In this document: positions 34,400 to 46,400 of the stretch, one piece after another | How positions within the stretch are numbered: position 1 is the stretch's first letter | Layout of the letters: each line of letters begins with the position of its first letter | Assembly (NCBI RefSeq): GCF_000313135.1 | Contig: NW_004457268.1 | Location: 666,522 to 730,521, forward strand | Direction: 5' to 3' | DNA length: 64,000 nucleotides | From: Acanthamoeba castellanii str. Neff | Taxonomy: Eukaryota > Discosea > Longamoebia > Acanthamoebidae | Translations under genes and position numbers: made by a program | The notes under the pieces: generated by a model | Seen by the model: only the letters and a program-made list of their open reading frames with translations | Databases searched by the model: none | Told to the model about the DNA's origin: nothing

Positions 34400-35914
34400 A
34401 TGGAGAAGGAGAACGAAGAAGAAGTGAAGCCGTTGGTGATTACGAAGTGGTTGACGTCACGCGGCGTATGCTCGAGGCAGCGGGCCAAGAAATGGATTGC
34501 AGAGGGTAGAGTGTTTGTCGATTCCCAGGTGGCTGTCTTCTCGACCCAGGTGCGGGTAGCCTCTTCTTCATCATCGCCAGCGCTTTGCTCGGTGGTCGAA
34601 GTCATGATGGATCGACTCGATTTTAATCAGCGAAATCGCGATCGTGCGGCGATGGAACCAAATGGAAGCGATTCTGCGACTGAGGGGACACATGAAGGTG
34701 AATCGCTTCGTCGAGTGGTCGTATCGACAACGAGTGGGGCCACAGATGCGGGAATCGCGCCCTGCACAACCTCTTCATCTTCCAATCTTTTGCAGTCTAC
34801 AACGTCATCTTCACTTCCAAGAGGCGAGAAGGAACTCTTCTATCTGCTCTACCACAAGCCTCGCGGAGTCGAATGCACCACTGACCCTCGCATCGCCTGC
34901 AGTTGGGTCAACCTCATCGACCTCACACCAGTTCCTCCTCAACCCACTGCTTCATCTTCATCATCTCCATCTTCTTCATCCTCCACTACTTCGTTTCCAT
35001 CTCACGCCAAGCATCAGCTCATCTCGGTCGGCCGGCTCGACAAGGACTCCGAGGGCCTGCTGCTGCTCACCACCGACAGCTCCATCGTCAATCCGCTCAT
35101 GCAGAGCGCCGGCGGCTACGAGAAGGAGTACGAGGTACTCCTCAACCGCCCGTTCGACTCTTCACCACCGTCATCGTCATCGACCACTTCGACCACTTCG
35201 ACCACTTCGGCCGCCGGTGGTGGCTTCATCGCGCGGATGCGGCGGGGCGAGGCCATCAGGCGCGGGACGGTGGCCATTCTGCCGCCGGTGGCGGTGGAGC
35301 CCATCGAGCGGCCCGACAGCAGCGAACGCGCGTCGTACCGCGGCGCGGACGAGGAGGCCGATGCCAGCTGCCATTTGAGCGCCAACCAACGGATGAAGAA
35401 GGCGAGGAAGGAGCGGAAGAAGACGGCCAGGCGCAGGAGGAAGCTGGTGGAGTCTGCGACGACAAAGAACGAAGACGACGAGAATAGCGAAGACGAAGGC
35501 GAAGACGAAAACGGTGACAAACAGAAGAAGAAGAGAAAGAGAGGCGAGAGCCACGGCGACGAGACGACAATGTCGGACAAGAAGCGCAAGACGAGTGGCA
35601 GTGAAGAAGAAGAAGACGATGGTGGAGACGATCAAGAAGAAGGAGGAGAAGAAGAAGAGGACAATGACGAAGATGGAGGAGAGGGCACGAGGTGGTTCAG
35701 GATTGTGCTGCGCGAGGGCAAGAATCGACAGATCCGGCGGATGGTGCGGGTGTGCAGCGACCGCAACCTGATCGTGCGGCGGCTCATCCGCGTGCGCCTG
35801 GGCGCCCTCGGGATGGCGGGCGTGACCGCGCCGGGCAGCTGGCGCCACCTCACCCCCGACGAAGTCGCCGCCATCAAGCGCCAATGTCTGCCCTCTCAGG
35901 CCTCCTCGAGCTAA
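34400..35914 (+). CDS. RsuA/RluB-family pseudouridine synthase with acidic insert
   Basis: Single-exon gene, 504 aa from ATG 34400. Residues 12-45 form an S4-like RNA-binding domain (ITKWLTSRGVCSRQRAKKWI, then AEGRVFVDS). The catalytic core has LLYHKPRGVECT and VGRLDKDSEGLLLLTTD, where the Asp in GRLDKDSEGL is the nucleophile. EKEYEVLL and RWFRIVLREGKNRQIRRM are the other family motifs. A roughly 160-residue insert between them, rich in Glu, Asp, Lys and Ser, separates the last motif from the rest. Bacterial members modify rRNA. The eukaryotic target, perhaps cytosolic or organellar rRNA, is not evident, and no clear mitochondrial presequence is seen. Confidence 0.88.
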   Translation: MEKENEEEVKPLVITKWLTSRGVCSRQRAKKWIAEGRVFVDSQVAVFSTQVRVASSSSSPALCSVVEVMMDRLDFNQRNRDRAAMEPNGSDSATEGTHEGESLRRVVVSTTSGATDAGIAPCTTSSSSNLLQSTTSSSLPRGEKELFYLLYHKPRGVECTTDPRIACSWVNLIDLTPVPPQPTASSSSSPSSSSSTTSFPSHAKHQLISVGRLDKDSEGLLLLTTDSSIVNPLMQSAGGYEKEYEVLLNRPFDSSPPSSSSTTSTTSTTSAAGGGFIARMRRGEAIRRGTVAILPPVAVEPIERPDSSERASYRGADEEADASCHLSANQRMKKARKERKKTARRRRKLVESATTKNEDDENSEDEGEDENGDKQKKKRKRGESHGDETTMSDKKRKTSGSEEEEDDGGDDQEEGGEEEEDNDEDGGEGTRWFRIVLREGKNRQIRRMVRVCSDRNLIVRRLIRVRLGALGMAGVTAPGSWRHLTPDEVAAIKRQCLPSQASSS

Positions 35915-35990
35915 TGCTTCAGCTTAAATATATTTCTAATTATTTATTATTTTTTTATTTATTATCTGTTTCCTCGAACTAGAACGGAAG

Positions 35991-37603
35991 ATGGAGGGGG
36001 TGAAGGAAGAGGTGGAGGAGCTGCAGCGCCAGTGCTTCGGGCAGGCCACTACGGCCGCATCATCATCATCGGCATGTCGCGGGTTGGGAGATTTGTTGGC
36101 GCGGTACAAGCGGCTCGGCGAGGCGAGGGCCGCATGGAAGCGTGGGTGCCGAGATAGCGGCGACACTGGCAGCTGCTGGCGCATCGCCCGCCTCCACTAC
36201 GCGCCTTCCAAATCACACTCGAGCGCCCTCCATCTCCATTCCGTTTCATCTCATCAACAGCCATCAGATGAGATTAAATCGCAAAACGTAGCGGAAGATG
36301 GCGATCCACGCAGCCATGCGAGCAAGGACGACTCCACACCAGTCGTGGCGCCGTCGCTCCCGAACGACAAGAAGGCGGCCAAGTACGCCATGAGGGCCTG
36401 CACGGACGACGCCAGCGCCCAGGGTGCGTGCACGCACCGCCGCACACGCACCACCGCACATGCATGAGTGAGTGGCTGACTGTATGGACCACAACAGGAG
36501 AGGCGTGCGTGGCAGCCGGGTGGCTCACCGGCGACCGGGAGTGGTGGAAGGTTGGCGCTCTCCCTCAGCACAGCACATGCGGCGTGCTGACTGTTGTGTC
36601 GTGTCGTGTGTGTCGTGTGTGTCGTGTGTGTCGTGTACGTCGACAGCGAGGGTGCAGCAAAGCCAAGTACCTGCCCTCTTGTGCGCTGTTCACGAGGGAG
36701 AAGACGACTCGCTTGTTGAAGGCCTGCGAGCAGGACAACGACGCCACCAGCTGCTATAACCTCGGTATAGAAAGCTTGGAACAAGCAGGCAACCTACACA
36801 GTGGCCATCGCCAGCGCTGACACGACACGACACGACACGACACGACACGACAGGTGCGTTGTCGATGTCGGGAGTGGTGGAAGGCGAGAAGAATCCCGCC
36901 CGCGCTGCGGATTTCCTCCGCCGGGCGTGCACCGGCGGTCACGCCGACGCGTGCTACAACCTCGCACAGCTCTACCGCAAGCAGATGATCGGTACGCGCC
37001 GTCTTCGTTCTTCTTCTTCGTTCTTGTTTGGCTGACGTCATCTTTGGTCGCAGGGACGGGGAGGGAGAACGCGCGGGAGGCGGCGCGCTACTTCTCGCTG
37101 GCGTGCGAGGCCGGGTCGGCCGCCGGGTGCTTCAACCTGGCCTACCTCTTCCAGCACGGCATCGGCTGCCCCCGCGACGAGTCCCTGGCCGTCAAGGTAA
37201 GTGCTGTGTGGTGTGTGTGGTGTGTGGTGTGTGTGTTGTTTGATTGTTAACGTTCTGCCGAGTCTTATGCAGGTGTACCATCGAGCGTGTGCGGACACCG
37301 ACAAGCCGGTGGCGGACGCCTGCTTCAATTTGGGCGTGATGACCAAGCAAGGTAAGGACCGATCTGAGAACATTCTAGTTTTTTTTTGAGGTCTCGTGCG
37401 CGCCTCACCATCGTGCGTGTGTCGTGTTACGTGTCGTCGTGTCGTGTTCAGTGAGTCACTTCAAGCGAGCGTGCGACCTGGGAATGGCCGAGGCGTGCCG
37501 CTACGCCAACCCCGACATCACGAGCGCCGCGGACGACAACGAAGCCGAGCCCAACCAAGCCCACCAGCCACCAACCAACCCGACCACCACCACCGCCAAG
37601 TAG
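35991..37603 (+). CDS. Sel1-repeat, Cys-rich COA7-like protein
   Basis: Seven or so exons from ATG 35991 (MEGVKEEVEELQRQCFGQ) to TAG 37601-37603. The chain consists of Sel1-like helical repeats with paired cysteines: KACEQDNDATSCYNLG, RRACTGGHADACYNLAQLY, SLACEAGSAAGCFNLAYLF, HRACADTDKPVADACFNLG and a final KRACDLGMAEACRYAN. The regular C-x(9-10)-C spacing matches the disulfide-linked repeats of COA7, which helps cytochrome c oxidase assembly in the mitochondrial intermembrane space and binds haem in humans. A Pro/Thr tail ends the protein. Introns contain CACGA and GTGTC tandem repeats. Function is inferred from repeats only. Confidence 0.7.
36821..36851. repeat. (CACGA)n pentanucleotide repeat in COA7-like intron
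   Basis: Six tandem CACGA units at the 3' end of an intron, immediately before CAG. The related GTGTC repeat, its near complement, occurs in many other introns of the window. Confidence 0.85.
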
Positions 37604-37679
37604 TACAGCTGTCGCGTCTTTTGATATATTACAGAGTGACGATGATTACGATGATGATGATGGACACGTTCTCTCAATG

Positions 37680-38459
37680 TCACTTGCGTCGGCCGATGAT
37701 GGGCGGCAGGGTCTTGAGCGCGCGCGAGGTGGAGTCGGTGACGGAGGTGATGGTGGTGTTTGGTGTGAAGGGCTGCACCAGGCCCGAAGACTTGGCCGCC
37801 GACGGGGAGAAAGACGCCGGCGGCGATGTAGAGAGCGGCGACGACGATGAGGGAGAGAACGAGCGCGGCGACAGAAGCGGCGACGCCCCGCGCGGCGAGC
37901 GTGGCGACGACGGCGAGAAGGAGGCGGCGGCGGTCGACACGGGCAGGGCCAGCAGCGGCGAAGGCGTTGATGGCGTCGACGTCAGCCACGACACCCGAGG
38001 TGCAGCCGCCGCCGCGCTCCCTTCCTTCTTCTCGGCCGACGTTGGCTGGACCTCCGCCTCTTCGTCGTCCGTCGTCGTCGTCGGAGGCCCGGGCTCGGGC
38101 TGGGGCGCGGGCGCGGGCGAGGCCTGGAGAGACCGGGCCGAGCGAGGGGGAGGTGGTGGCCCGGCTCGCTTGGTGGCTGGCGCCGTGTTGTCGGCCTCCT
38201 TTTTGTTGTTGGCCGCTTCTTCTTCGACGCTCTCGGGCGTGGTCTGACTCGACGACGTCGTCGTGGCGTCGGGTTCATCTTGCTGCTGCTCCTTCTGCTG
38301 TGCCTGCTGCTGCTCGCGGAACATGAACTCCATGATGACGGCCTTGCGGAACCGATCGCGCTCGGTGAGGGCCGACCTGAGCCTCGCATCCTGGGCCTGC
38401 CTACGTTCAGCCGCCGTCCCGCGTCTTACCATCTTTTCTCTTCTTGCCACGTCCTCCAT
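37680..38459 (-). CDS. Low-complexity Ser/Pro-rich protein with N-terminal basic helix, unknown
   Basis: A 259-aa single-exon frame from ATG 38459 (MEDVARREKMVRRGTAAERR); the longer frame to 38471 starts with GTG, not ATG. The first 60 residues are a charged Arg/Gln-rich helix with coiled-coil character. The rest is Ser/Pro/Ala-rich and probably disordered. It converges tail to tail with the COA7-like gene. No domain was recognised. Frame continuity with a strong G/C third-base bias supports coding, but function is unknown. Confidence 0.55.
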   Translation of the reverse strand: MEDVARREKMVRRGTAAERRQAQDARLRSALTERDRFRKAVIMEFMFREQQQAQQKEQQQDEPDATTTSSSQTTPESVEEEAANNKKEADNTAPATKRAGPPPPPRSARSLQASPAPAPQPEPGPPTTTTDDEEAEVQPTSAEKKEGSAAAAAPRVSWLTSTPSTPSPLLALPVSTAAASFSPSSPRSPRGASPLLSPRSFSPSSSSPLSTSPPASFSPSAAKSSGLVQPFTPNTTITSVTDSTSRALKTLPPIIGRRK

Positions 38460-38652
38460 CTTTGCTTTCACTTCCCCCCCACGCGGCTCTGTTCTTTACG
38501 CGGTAGCCTCACCCGCCAGCAGTCAGGCCACGTAATATCCGTAATATCGTAATATCGCATTCTTTGCATTCCAATGCAATATGTAGCGCGTGATGTACAG
38601 GACATAGTCCAGACCTAAGTCTCTAGAAGTGTAGGGTGTACCCCGCTGCTCA

Positions 38653-40237
38653 TCAGAAGAAGCGGGAGAAGAAGCCCTTGAGCCCCTTTCCCTGGGTGTC
38701 GGCATCGTCGCTGCCGGTGCGGGCGGTGGTTGCAGCGGAGATCGAGGCGGAGGCGGGGCTGCTGCCAGAGACCGAGTCCTCGTCAGCGACCCGGAGCTCG
38801 ACGGCGCGGATGCGGTCGTAGACGCCCTCGATGTACTCGCGTGGCAGGCCGGGCAGCATTGCGCTGAAGTGCTCCTGGAACTCGTTCTTCTTCATCTTGC
38901 GCGACACCCGCGGGTTGTGCAGGTCTACACGCACAATCGACCGCACACGCACACACGCACACGCACACGAGAGAGCTCTGTAAGTGCCAGGAGGAAACGG
39001 CGGTATAGGGTGATGATGAAGGCGGGCGGGTACCAGTGTTAAGCATGAGTATGGAGTAGGCGGCGATGTAGGGGCCTTCGGCATTCTTGAAGAGGCGCTC
39101 GGCCTCGACTTTGTTCTGCTTGTAGTACGCCATGGCAAAATCTGCACCACACACGGCGCACACGCGGCACACGCGGCACAGAGAAACGCGCCGGTGAGCA
39201 TCCAAACGCTGGCGGCGGTCGAGCTTGAGATAGAGCGGACGAGAAGGATACCTTTGAGAATGCGACGAATGAACTGAGACGAGCCCGGCAGTTTGACCCG
39301 CAGGAGGAGCTGGCGGAGGGCCTCGTCGACGGTCAGGTCGTGGAAGTCGATCCCGCTCATGTAGAGCTGCGCCACCGACGAATAGAAGTCCATCTCCTGA
39401 AGTGTGGGCAGCGCAAAGAGTCAAGACACGTAGCCAAGGAGTGCCGTGTGTCGCATCGTGTGCGCGTGCGCGTCTGAATTGAAGAGCCGGCTTCGTACCA
39501 GCTCTGGTGCATCGACATCGTCGAGGATGGTCTCCTCTTCTTTCGAGCAGTCCTTTGCCCTGCGGCCGAGCGTCCATCCTGAGTCATGGGGCGAATGAGA
39601 CTCCTGCTGATCGGTTCGCTTCCATACATGCAGACACGCCGCATCACCGTACGTACCGATGCTCTTCTTGTAGAGCCCGGGCGTCTTGCTCAGGAAGTCG
39701 GCAATGGCCTGTGGCTCGGCGCGTAGGACCCGGTGCTCGACCAGGTAGTCGATACCCTGCAGAGCGCGACGAGGGTCAGGGGTCAGCAGAAAAATGCTTG
39801 AAGATGGAGATCAATAGACATGTCGATTGATGAATGAATGAACGTTTACCAGATTCTGGTTGAAGAGCTCGCAGCCGCGGCGGTGGTGGTCGAGAAGGGT
39901 CGCCCAGTGCTGCTCCCATGAGCTGCCCTCGGCCCGCGCCTCCAGCGCCTCGGGTCCGAAGCGGTCAAGGCAACGAGCGCGCCACAGCAGGCGGTCGTCC
40001 GTAGCCACCCTTCGCAGCGTACGACACGCAGCGGCCGTGCGGCACAGGTCGGCCAGTGCCAGGTGGCTCAGAACGCTCACCAAGAGCTCTGCATTTGAAT
40101 TGTGTAGGATTAATTAATCAAAAAAAGAATGGGATTGAGGAAAGGGGAGATGGCGAGGTACCTTCGGGCAAATCCATCACGTGCCCAACGGACACAATTG
40201 CAGAGGAGGAGGAAGAGGAGGAGGATTGCAGGCTCAT
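38653..40237 (-). CDS. F-box plus Sec7-domain protein (FBXO8-like)
   Basis: About eight exons from ATG 40237 ([19 protein letters not shown]). The F-box is LPEELLVSVLSHLALADL with RTAAACRTLRRVATDDRLLW. The Sec7 domain begins at GIDYLVEHRVLRAEPQAIAD, continues MDFYSSVAQLYMSGIDF, then VDEALRQLLLRVKLPGSSQF and AYSILMLNTDLHNPRVSRKM. The C-terminus is Ser/Ala-rich, ending GLKGFFSRFF. An F-box with Sec7 is the FBXO8 architecture, linking SCF ubiquitin ligase to Arf-family GTPases (Arf6 in animals). The Sec7 exchange motif normally has Glu in P-G-E-x-Q, and here it reads PGSSQ (about 39275-39289), so the glutamic finger is lost. That suggests an Arf-binding rather than an exchange role. Confidence 0.87.
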
Positions 40238-40420
40238 CGTGGTAGCGTGACGTTGTGGGTTCAAGTTGTTGTGTTCTGGGTCCGATTGCGCGTACATCGT
40301 TACCGCCGTTCTACGTCGCTGGCCGACGTCAGCACTTTCCTTCAACGAATATAAAAAAATAAAGATAAAGATAAAGATAAAATCTTATTTGTACATTGCA
40401 TAATTCGGTGTTACACGGTA

Positions 40421-43400
40421 TTACAGGCCGACGTCTTGGTCGTCGCCCACCTGCTGATCGAGGAAGGCGACGATGGTCTCCATGGTGGGCCGCTTGTCGG
40501 CCGACGCGTGCCAGCACTTCTTCATCACCTTCTTGAACTCGAGCGGGCAGTCGTTGGGGATCTGCGGTCGCTTGCCCTCGAGCACGTCGAGCGACACGCC
40601 CATGAAGTTGCGCCCGGCATAGGGCTCCTTCCTCGTCACCACCTGCCACATGACCACGCCGAAGGAGAACACGTCGGCGCGCTCGTCGTACTTCTCCCCG
40701 CGCAGGATCTCCGGCGCCGTCCAGCACGGCGTGCCACACCGGGTCATCGTGGCGTTCTCCTCCTTGATGCGCGCGAACCCAAAGTCGGCCACCTTCACGT
40801 TCCAGTTCTCGTCCACCTGTACACACATCCATCAGCATGGGTTAGATGTGACGGACAGACAATAGCAAGCGCGTGGTTAGACGAGCGTACGAGCAGATTG
40901 GAGGGCTTGAGGTCGCGGTGCACGATGACCGGGTGGAGCGAGTGCAGGTAGTTGATGCCCAGCGCCGCCGACCGCAGCATGCGCATCTTCTGCTTCCACG
41001 TGAGCTTGATGGTGTTGTTGGCCAGGATGTCCCTGAGCGAGCCCTGCTTCATGAACTCCGTCACGATGCACAGGTTCGGCTTCTTCACGCACGCCCCTGA
41101 CAGACGGAGAAGATCGCAACGTGAGAGTGCATCATATGTGTTGTGACACAACGGAATAAGGTTGTTGTCAGAGTGTGTAGGTACCGATGAAGAGGACGAT
41201 GTTGGGGTGGTGGAGCTCCGACAGGAAGGCCATCTCCGCGCGGAACTCGAGCATGCGCCGCTCGTCCAGCTTCTGCTTGATGAACCGCTTCACTGCTATG
41301 TCGACGCCCTTCCACTTGCCGCGGAACACCACGCCGTAGGACCCCAGGCCCACCTGCTTGCCCACCTGGACCTCAGAGAAGTCGATGATCCAGCGGCACA
41401 GGTTGGCCGACGTGAGGAAGGTGTCCTCCTTGAACATCATGCCCTCACCCACCGCCGTCTGCAGCTCGCCTTCGCCGCCGCCGTGGTCGTCGCCGGCACT
41501 GGATCCGCTCATGGGCTCGTCGATCGACTTGCCGCTCTTGTTGTTGCTGGGGTGATCGCTTGATGTGTTGTCGTGCGTGACGCCGCCGAAGAAGCGGCCC
41601 TCGAGGCCATCGACCTTGAGCTCATAGAGTTTCGCCCCTGCATTATCATCGGGAGCGACATCGATGGCACACATGTCAGTTCATGCTACACCTTAAGGGT
41701 GGTCTTGGTCGGCTGGGCGAGTACCGCTGGGAGCGTCGGGAATTTCGAATTTGCCCAGGCTCGCCATCACCCGCGGCTTCTGCTCGCCGGTCTGGTCGTC
41801 CTTGACCCTGTCGTGGACGGTGTGGCTCAGCACGATCTGGCCGCCGTGGGTCATGGCCGTGATGCGCGCCGCGGCGTTGACCACCGGCCCGATGTACTCC
41901 ACCCGCCGCGTCATCGGGTCGCGCACCATGCGCGGCGTGCCCATGTGCACGCCCATGCGCACTCTCAGGCCCTTGAACAGCACCCTGTTGTGTGGAGGCT
42001 GGTGGTCAAACCACCTGGTTCAGCGATGCTGAGCAAAAGGGGCAAAGCGTACCGATCGTCGGTGTCGCCCCACTCTTCGGCCGCTCCCGGGTGCTCCAGC
42101 AACGCCTCGGGCCACTCCACTGCGAGCAGCGCCTTTTGCACATCACTGCACCAGGCGAGCGCATCGGCGGCCTGCTGGAAGGCCATGCAGAAGGAGCCCT
42201 CACCGCTGTTCCGGTCCCGGATGAACACCACCTCGTAGCCGCGATGCCGCTTCAGCGCCTCGCGCAGGGCGTCGTTGTGGAGGAGCGTGGCGTCGCGCAT
42301 GGCCGCCGCGTTGAACTCCCACAGCGACGCCGCGCGTGTGATGTCCGTGAACACGATCGCCACCTCGCCCTCTGGCGGCTTGATCCCGGCTGCAGTGCCG
42401 GCTGCCGCTGCTTCCTGCGAGGTCGACGAGTTGGATGACGACGAGGTGCCGGTGGAGCCCGCCGATGATGGAACTGTCCACGAGCCGTACATGCTCGACG
42501 GACCAGCCTTCTTGCCGCCAGAGTGGCCCGACGACGAGGAGGAGGTGTGGCTGGTCGAAGTGGCGCCGATCGAAGTGTTGGAGTCGCCGTGCATGGCCGA
42601 CAGCCGCGTCATGATCTCGAGGAACGTGGGCCGGATGGTGGGGTCCGAGTGCCAGCAGCTGGTGATCAGCTCCTCGAACTCGGCCGGGTGGGTGAGGCCG
42701 GCGTCGACGGGCATGGCCGGCCGGATGCCGTCGCGGATCACCGCCACGGCCACGGCCGCCGGGCTCATGCCGAAGTAGGGCTGCTCGCGCGTCAGCAGCT
42801 CCCACAAGATGATCCCGAAGCTGTACACGTCGGCCAAGATCTAGTCCACGTCAAGCGACTCGTTGAGCACCTCGGGCGCGGTCCAGTGCACGCTGCCGGC
42901 GATATCCTTGCCCGCGCCCTTGGCGCTGACGTCCTCCTTGAACTTGGTGAGGCCGAAATCGCTCACCTTGGCGTTCCACTTGGCGTCGAGCAGCAGGTTG
43001 AGCGACTTCAGATCCCTGTGCACGATTCCTGCACAAATCATCGGGGAAGAATGAAGCGCGATGAGCAAATGGAATGAAGGGCGAGGTGGTAAGGTGGCGA
43101 GAAGGTGGCAAGATCAGTACCGGAGGAGTGGAGGAAGTGCATGCCCTTGGAGGCCTGGTAGGCCATCTTGGCCTTGAGCACGAACGGCAGCTCCGGGATC
43201 AGCTCGTTGTGCAGCAACTGCACACACCACCAAAGGATTAGTTTAACCGCACCACGGGTTGATCAGCTCACTAAGGCGGAAGGAGGAAAGGGGAGGGAAG
43301 CATTATACGTCGAAGAGAGAGCCGAGGGCCATGTACTCCATGACGATGCACATCTTGGGCGCCTTGGTCGACGCCGCCATGAAGAGCACCACGTTGGGAT

Positions 43401-46400
43401 GCCGCAACGCCGTCATCACTCGCACCTGTGCCGTCGCCATGACGGTGATCAGCTTCATTCCAAAAAGAAGCAAACATGTTCGCTGGGTTGCGAGTAAGCG
43501 GGGGAGGGGGCACGAACCTCGTCCTTGAAGCTCTTCTCCATGTCCTTGGTGATCTTGTCCGACGCCATGACCTTCACCGCCACCTCGGTTCCCTTCCACG
43601 TCGCCTTGTTCACTTCGCCATATCTGTACCGGCCCATCAAGGGACACCCAATGGGTCAACAACCAGGACCAGGCACTTTCTCTGAAAAGCTACAGTGGCA
43701 ACGTACCCGCCGGCGCCGAGCTGCTCGCCGATCTCGAGCTCGTCGTAGCTGATCTCCCAGTCGTCCGACTGTGTGCCCTTGCGCTTGATGACCACGATCA
43801 GCACCACGATCAGGCACACCAGCAGGCACAGCACCAAGCCCGCCGAGGGGATCACCACGCCTGCCCACACATGGTCAGCAGTCCGTTATAAGGCCCCGAG
43901 GAGCTTGGCCACGATGTGAACGCACCGAGGACAATGGGCAGGGTCGTGTCAGACGAAGAACCGACCAAGCTCTCGCAGTATTGGCCCTCCCGCCCGCTTT
44001 GGCACACACATCCGTTTTCAACGCACGAGCCGGCGTCCGAGCACAGCTGGCCGTCGAACACGCAGTTGGCCACTTGGCTCACGCGCAGCCCCTTGCACGT
44101 AAACTCCCTGAGCTGGTTGAGGAACCGAGCCTTCAAGGCCTCGTTCGAGATGGTGAGCACGAATCCTTGCCTGTGGTGCGGTTTTGGGTCAGAGTCTCGG
44201 ACAGATGAGACGTGCGTTCTGGCGTCAGGAGGGAGTAGAAGTGCGGGGGCGCGTGCCTGTTGGCAACCTGAACTGGCGCTGGAGCGGTCTGGGCCCAGTA
44301 CAGGAAGTTGGCCAACGCTGCCGCTTCGTCGCAATTGCTCATCGAGCTCTGGCGGTAGATCACCGACGCAAAGGCTGCCACAGGCCAGCTGCCCGGGCTC
44401 GACCCTGGTCCAATCATTGGAGAGGGGGGACAAATGGAGGTCAGCACCAAACATCGGCCACGAAGCCAGAGGACGGCGTTCACGCAGAGTACCCAGCAAG
44501 AGGCTATCGGAATGGACCTCCGTTTGCCCGTTTGCCGTCATGTCCTCCACAGCACTGCGCACCGAATCTGCGCTGGCGCTCACCACTACGCCCGACGATT
44601 TCCTGATCGCCGCCGCCTTCACTTGCTGGGTCTGCAGTTGCACCGTTAGTCAGCCAGTCAGTCAGTCAGTCAGTCAGTCAACGAAAGCCGGGCCGACGCC
44701 AGGGCAGGGGCTGGTACCTGGCGGATGTCGCTCACCGACCAGAAGGCGAACGAGTATGTGATCGTGCGCAGCGATGTCATCGCATCCGTCGTCACCTCCA
44801 CCGATCGATTGTCGCTCGTGTTCTGCACCGGAAACGACACCAGAGCACCTGCTCCCACCTGAAAGAGAGAGGCCGCCACCGTCAACCATCAACCATCGCA
44901 TTCCAATCTGTGAGCGACATTCAACAACGCGGGCGGGCCTACCTGGGCGGCGAAATCGGGCACCGTGGCGTTGAGCACCGTCGTAAACAGACTCGTCAGC
45001 CCTGTGGCAACCGACTGCGTGATGACGTAGATGGGTTGCGAGGGCAGTACGGCGACCACCTCGGCCGAGTTGAGGGCCTGAATACGAGGGTCGTCCCACA
45101 TGGTGATCTCGTTGAGGTAGATCCTCGCGATGGTGTCAAAGTCCAGCACCAGCTCGAGCCCGGCCAGCTCCGGGATGTTGTATGCTGCGGGCGTGGACAA
45201 AGTGCGAGTGAGTTGTTGCTCAAAGTACAGAAGAACGAAGAACGAATGAAGAAGGCGCGCACCGGGTGCCATTGCGTAGGCGGCCATCGGCAAGAGCGCC
45301 GCATCGCTCATCTGGCCCACCCACTCCTCCGACAGCCCGTCGTTCACCAGGCCAAAGTCCACGTCGTACGTTCTCAACTGCTGCTTGGCATCGTAGGAAG
45401 TGCCCACGTAGTACTTCATCTTGGTGTCCAACGACGACCAGGCCACGCTCCACGACGTGATCAGCGACAGCGGCGCGCCCAGGCCGATGAGATAGGCTGT
45501 CGAATAGGCCTGCTGCCCGTTACATCGCACCGTGTTGAGCAGACTCACGAGCCGCTCTCGCAGGCTTACGTCGAGCGGCGCCACGTTGATCTTGGTCGCT
45601 TCTGTGCTCGCCCTGTTGTTGTCGTCATGGAATCCATCAGGTTTAGTGCATTGCGCAGCGTAGTAAGTGGAGACGTACGCGTCGTTGGTCTGCACCCAGG
45701 CCACGAAGGCCAGCAGCTCCTGGATGTTGGTACAGTCGCTCGCCGTCACGTTCTGCTTGAGCGACAGGTAGCTCATGTACGCGATGGGCCACGAGGCATT
45801 GCCTTTAGCGTCCACGATGTCGATGGTGAAGTTGCTGCTCCCGTATTCGACGCCAAAGTCGGCCATGGCCGACTGCACGGATGCCACCGACGGTCGCACG
45901 AGCTTGCCGGCCTTGTTGATCATGTTCATCCACTTGAACGGCGACGACACCGTGTCGGCATAGCTCATGAATGTCATGCTGTTGTCGTTGGCCTGTACAT
46001 TCCAGCAACAAGGGACCACACATGCAGGGTGAGTAGACCCAGCAATGTCGACCCAGTGGCGGAGGTATGGGCACCTTGAGCCAGTTGAGCCGAGCTGCGG
46101 TCGAGCTGCCGGCGGAGACGCGCTGTGCGGGCGGCATGCCGGCCCAAAGGCGGTTGGCCGCAGCGAGCGCCGTCTTGAACTCGACGCTGAAGCTCTCCAG
46201 CGCCAGCTTGAGCACCTCCACCAGTGAGATGGCTGAGTTTTCGTTAATTCCGATGACGATGGTTGTGTTGGGCAGCTTGTTGGCGATAGTCGGGTTGAGG
46301 TCCTTGAGGCGCTGGTCGTTCCAGTGGGTGACGGTGCCCAGCCAGATGAGGCCCAGCGTCTCCCTGTCCACCACCTGCCGTCCACTTTTGTTACCAAGCT

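Noticed and set aside
44910..46079. 389-residue plus-strand frame opposite receptor B ectodomain
   Set aside because: Covers several exons and introns of receptor B in antisense with no motif.
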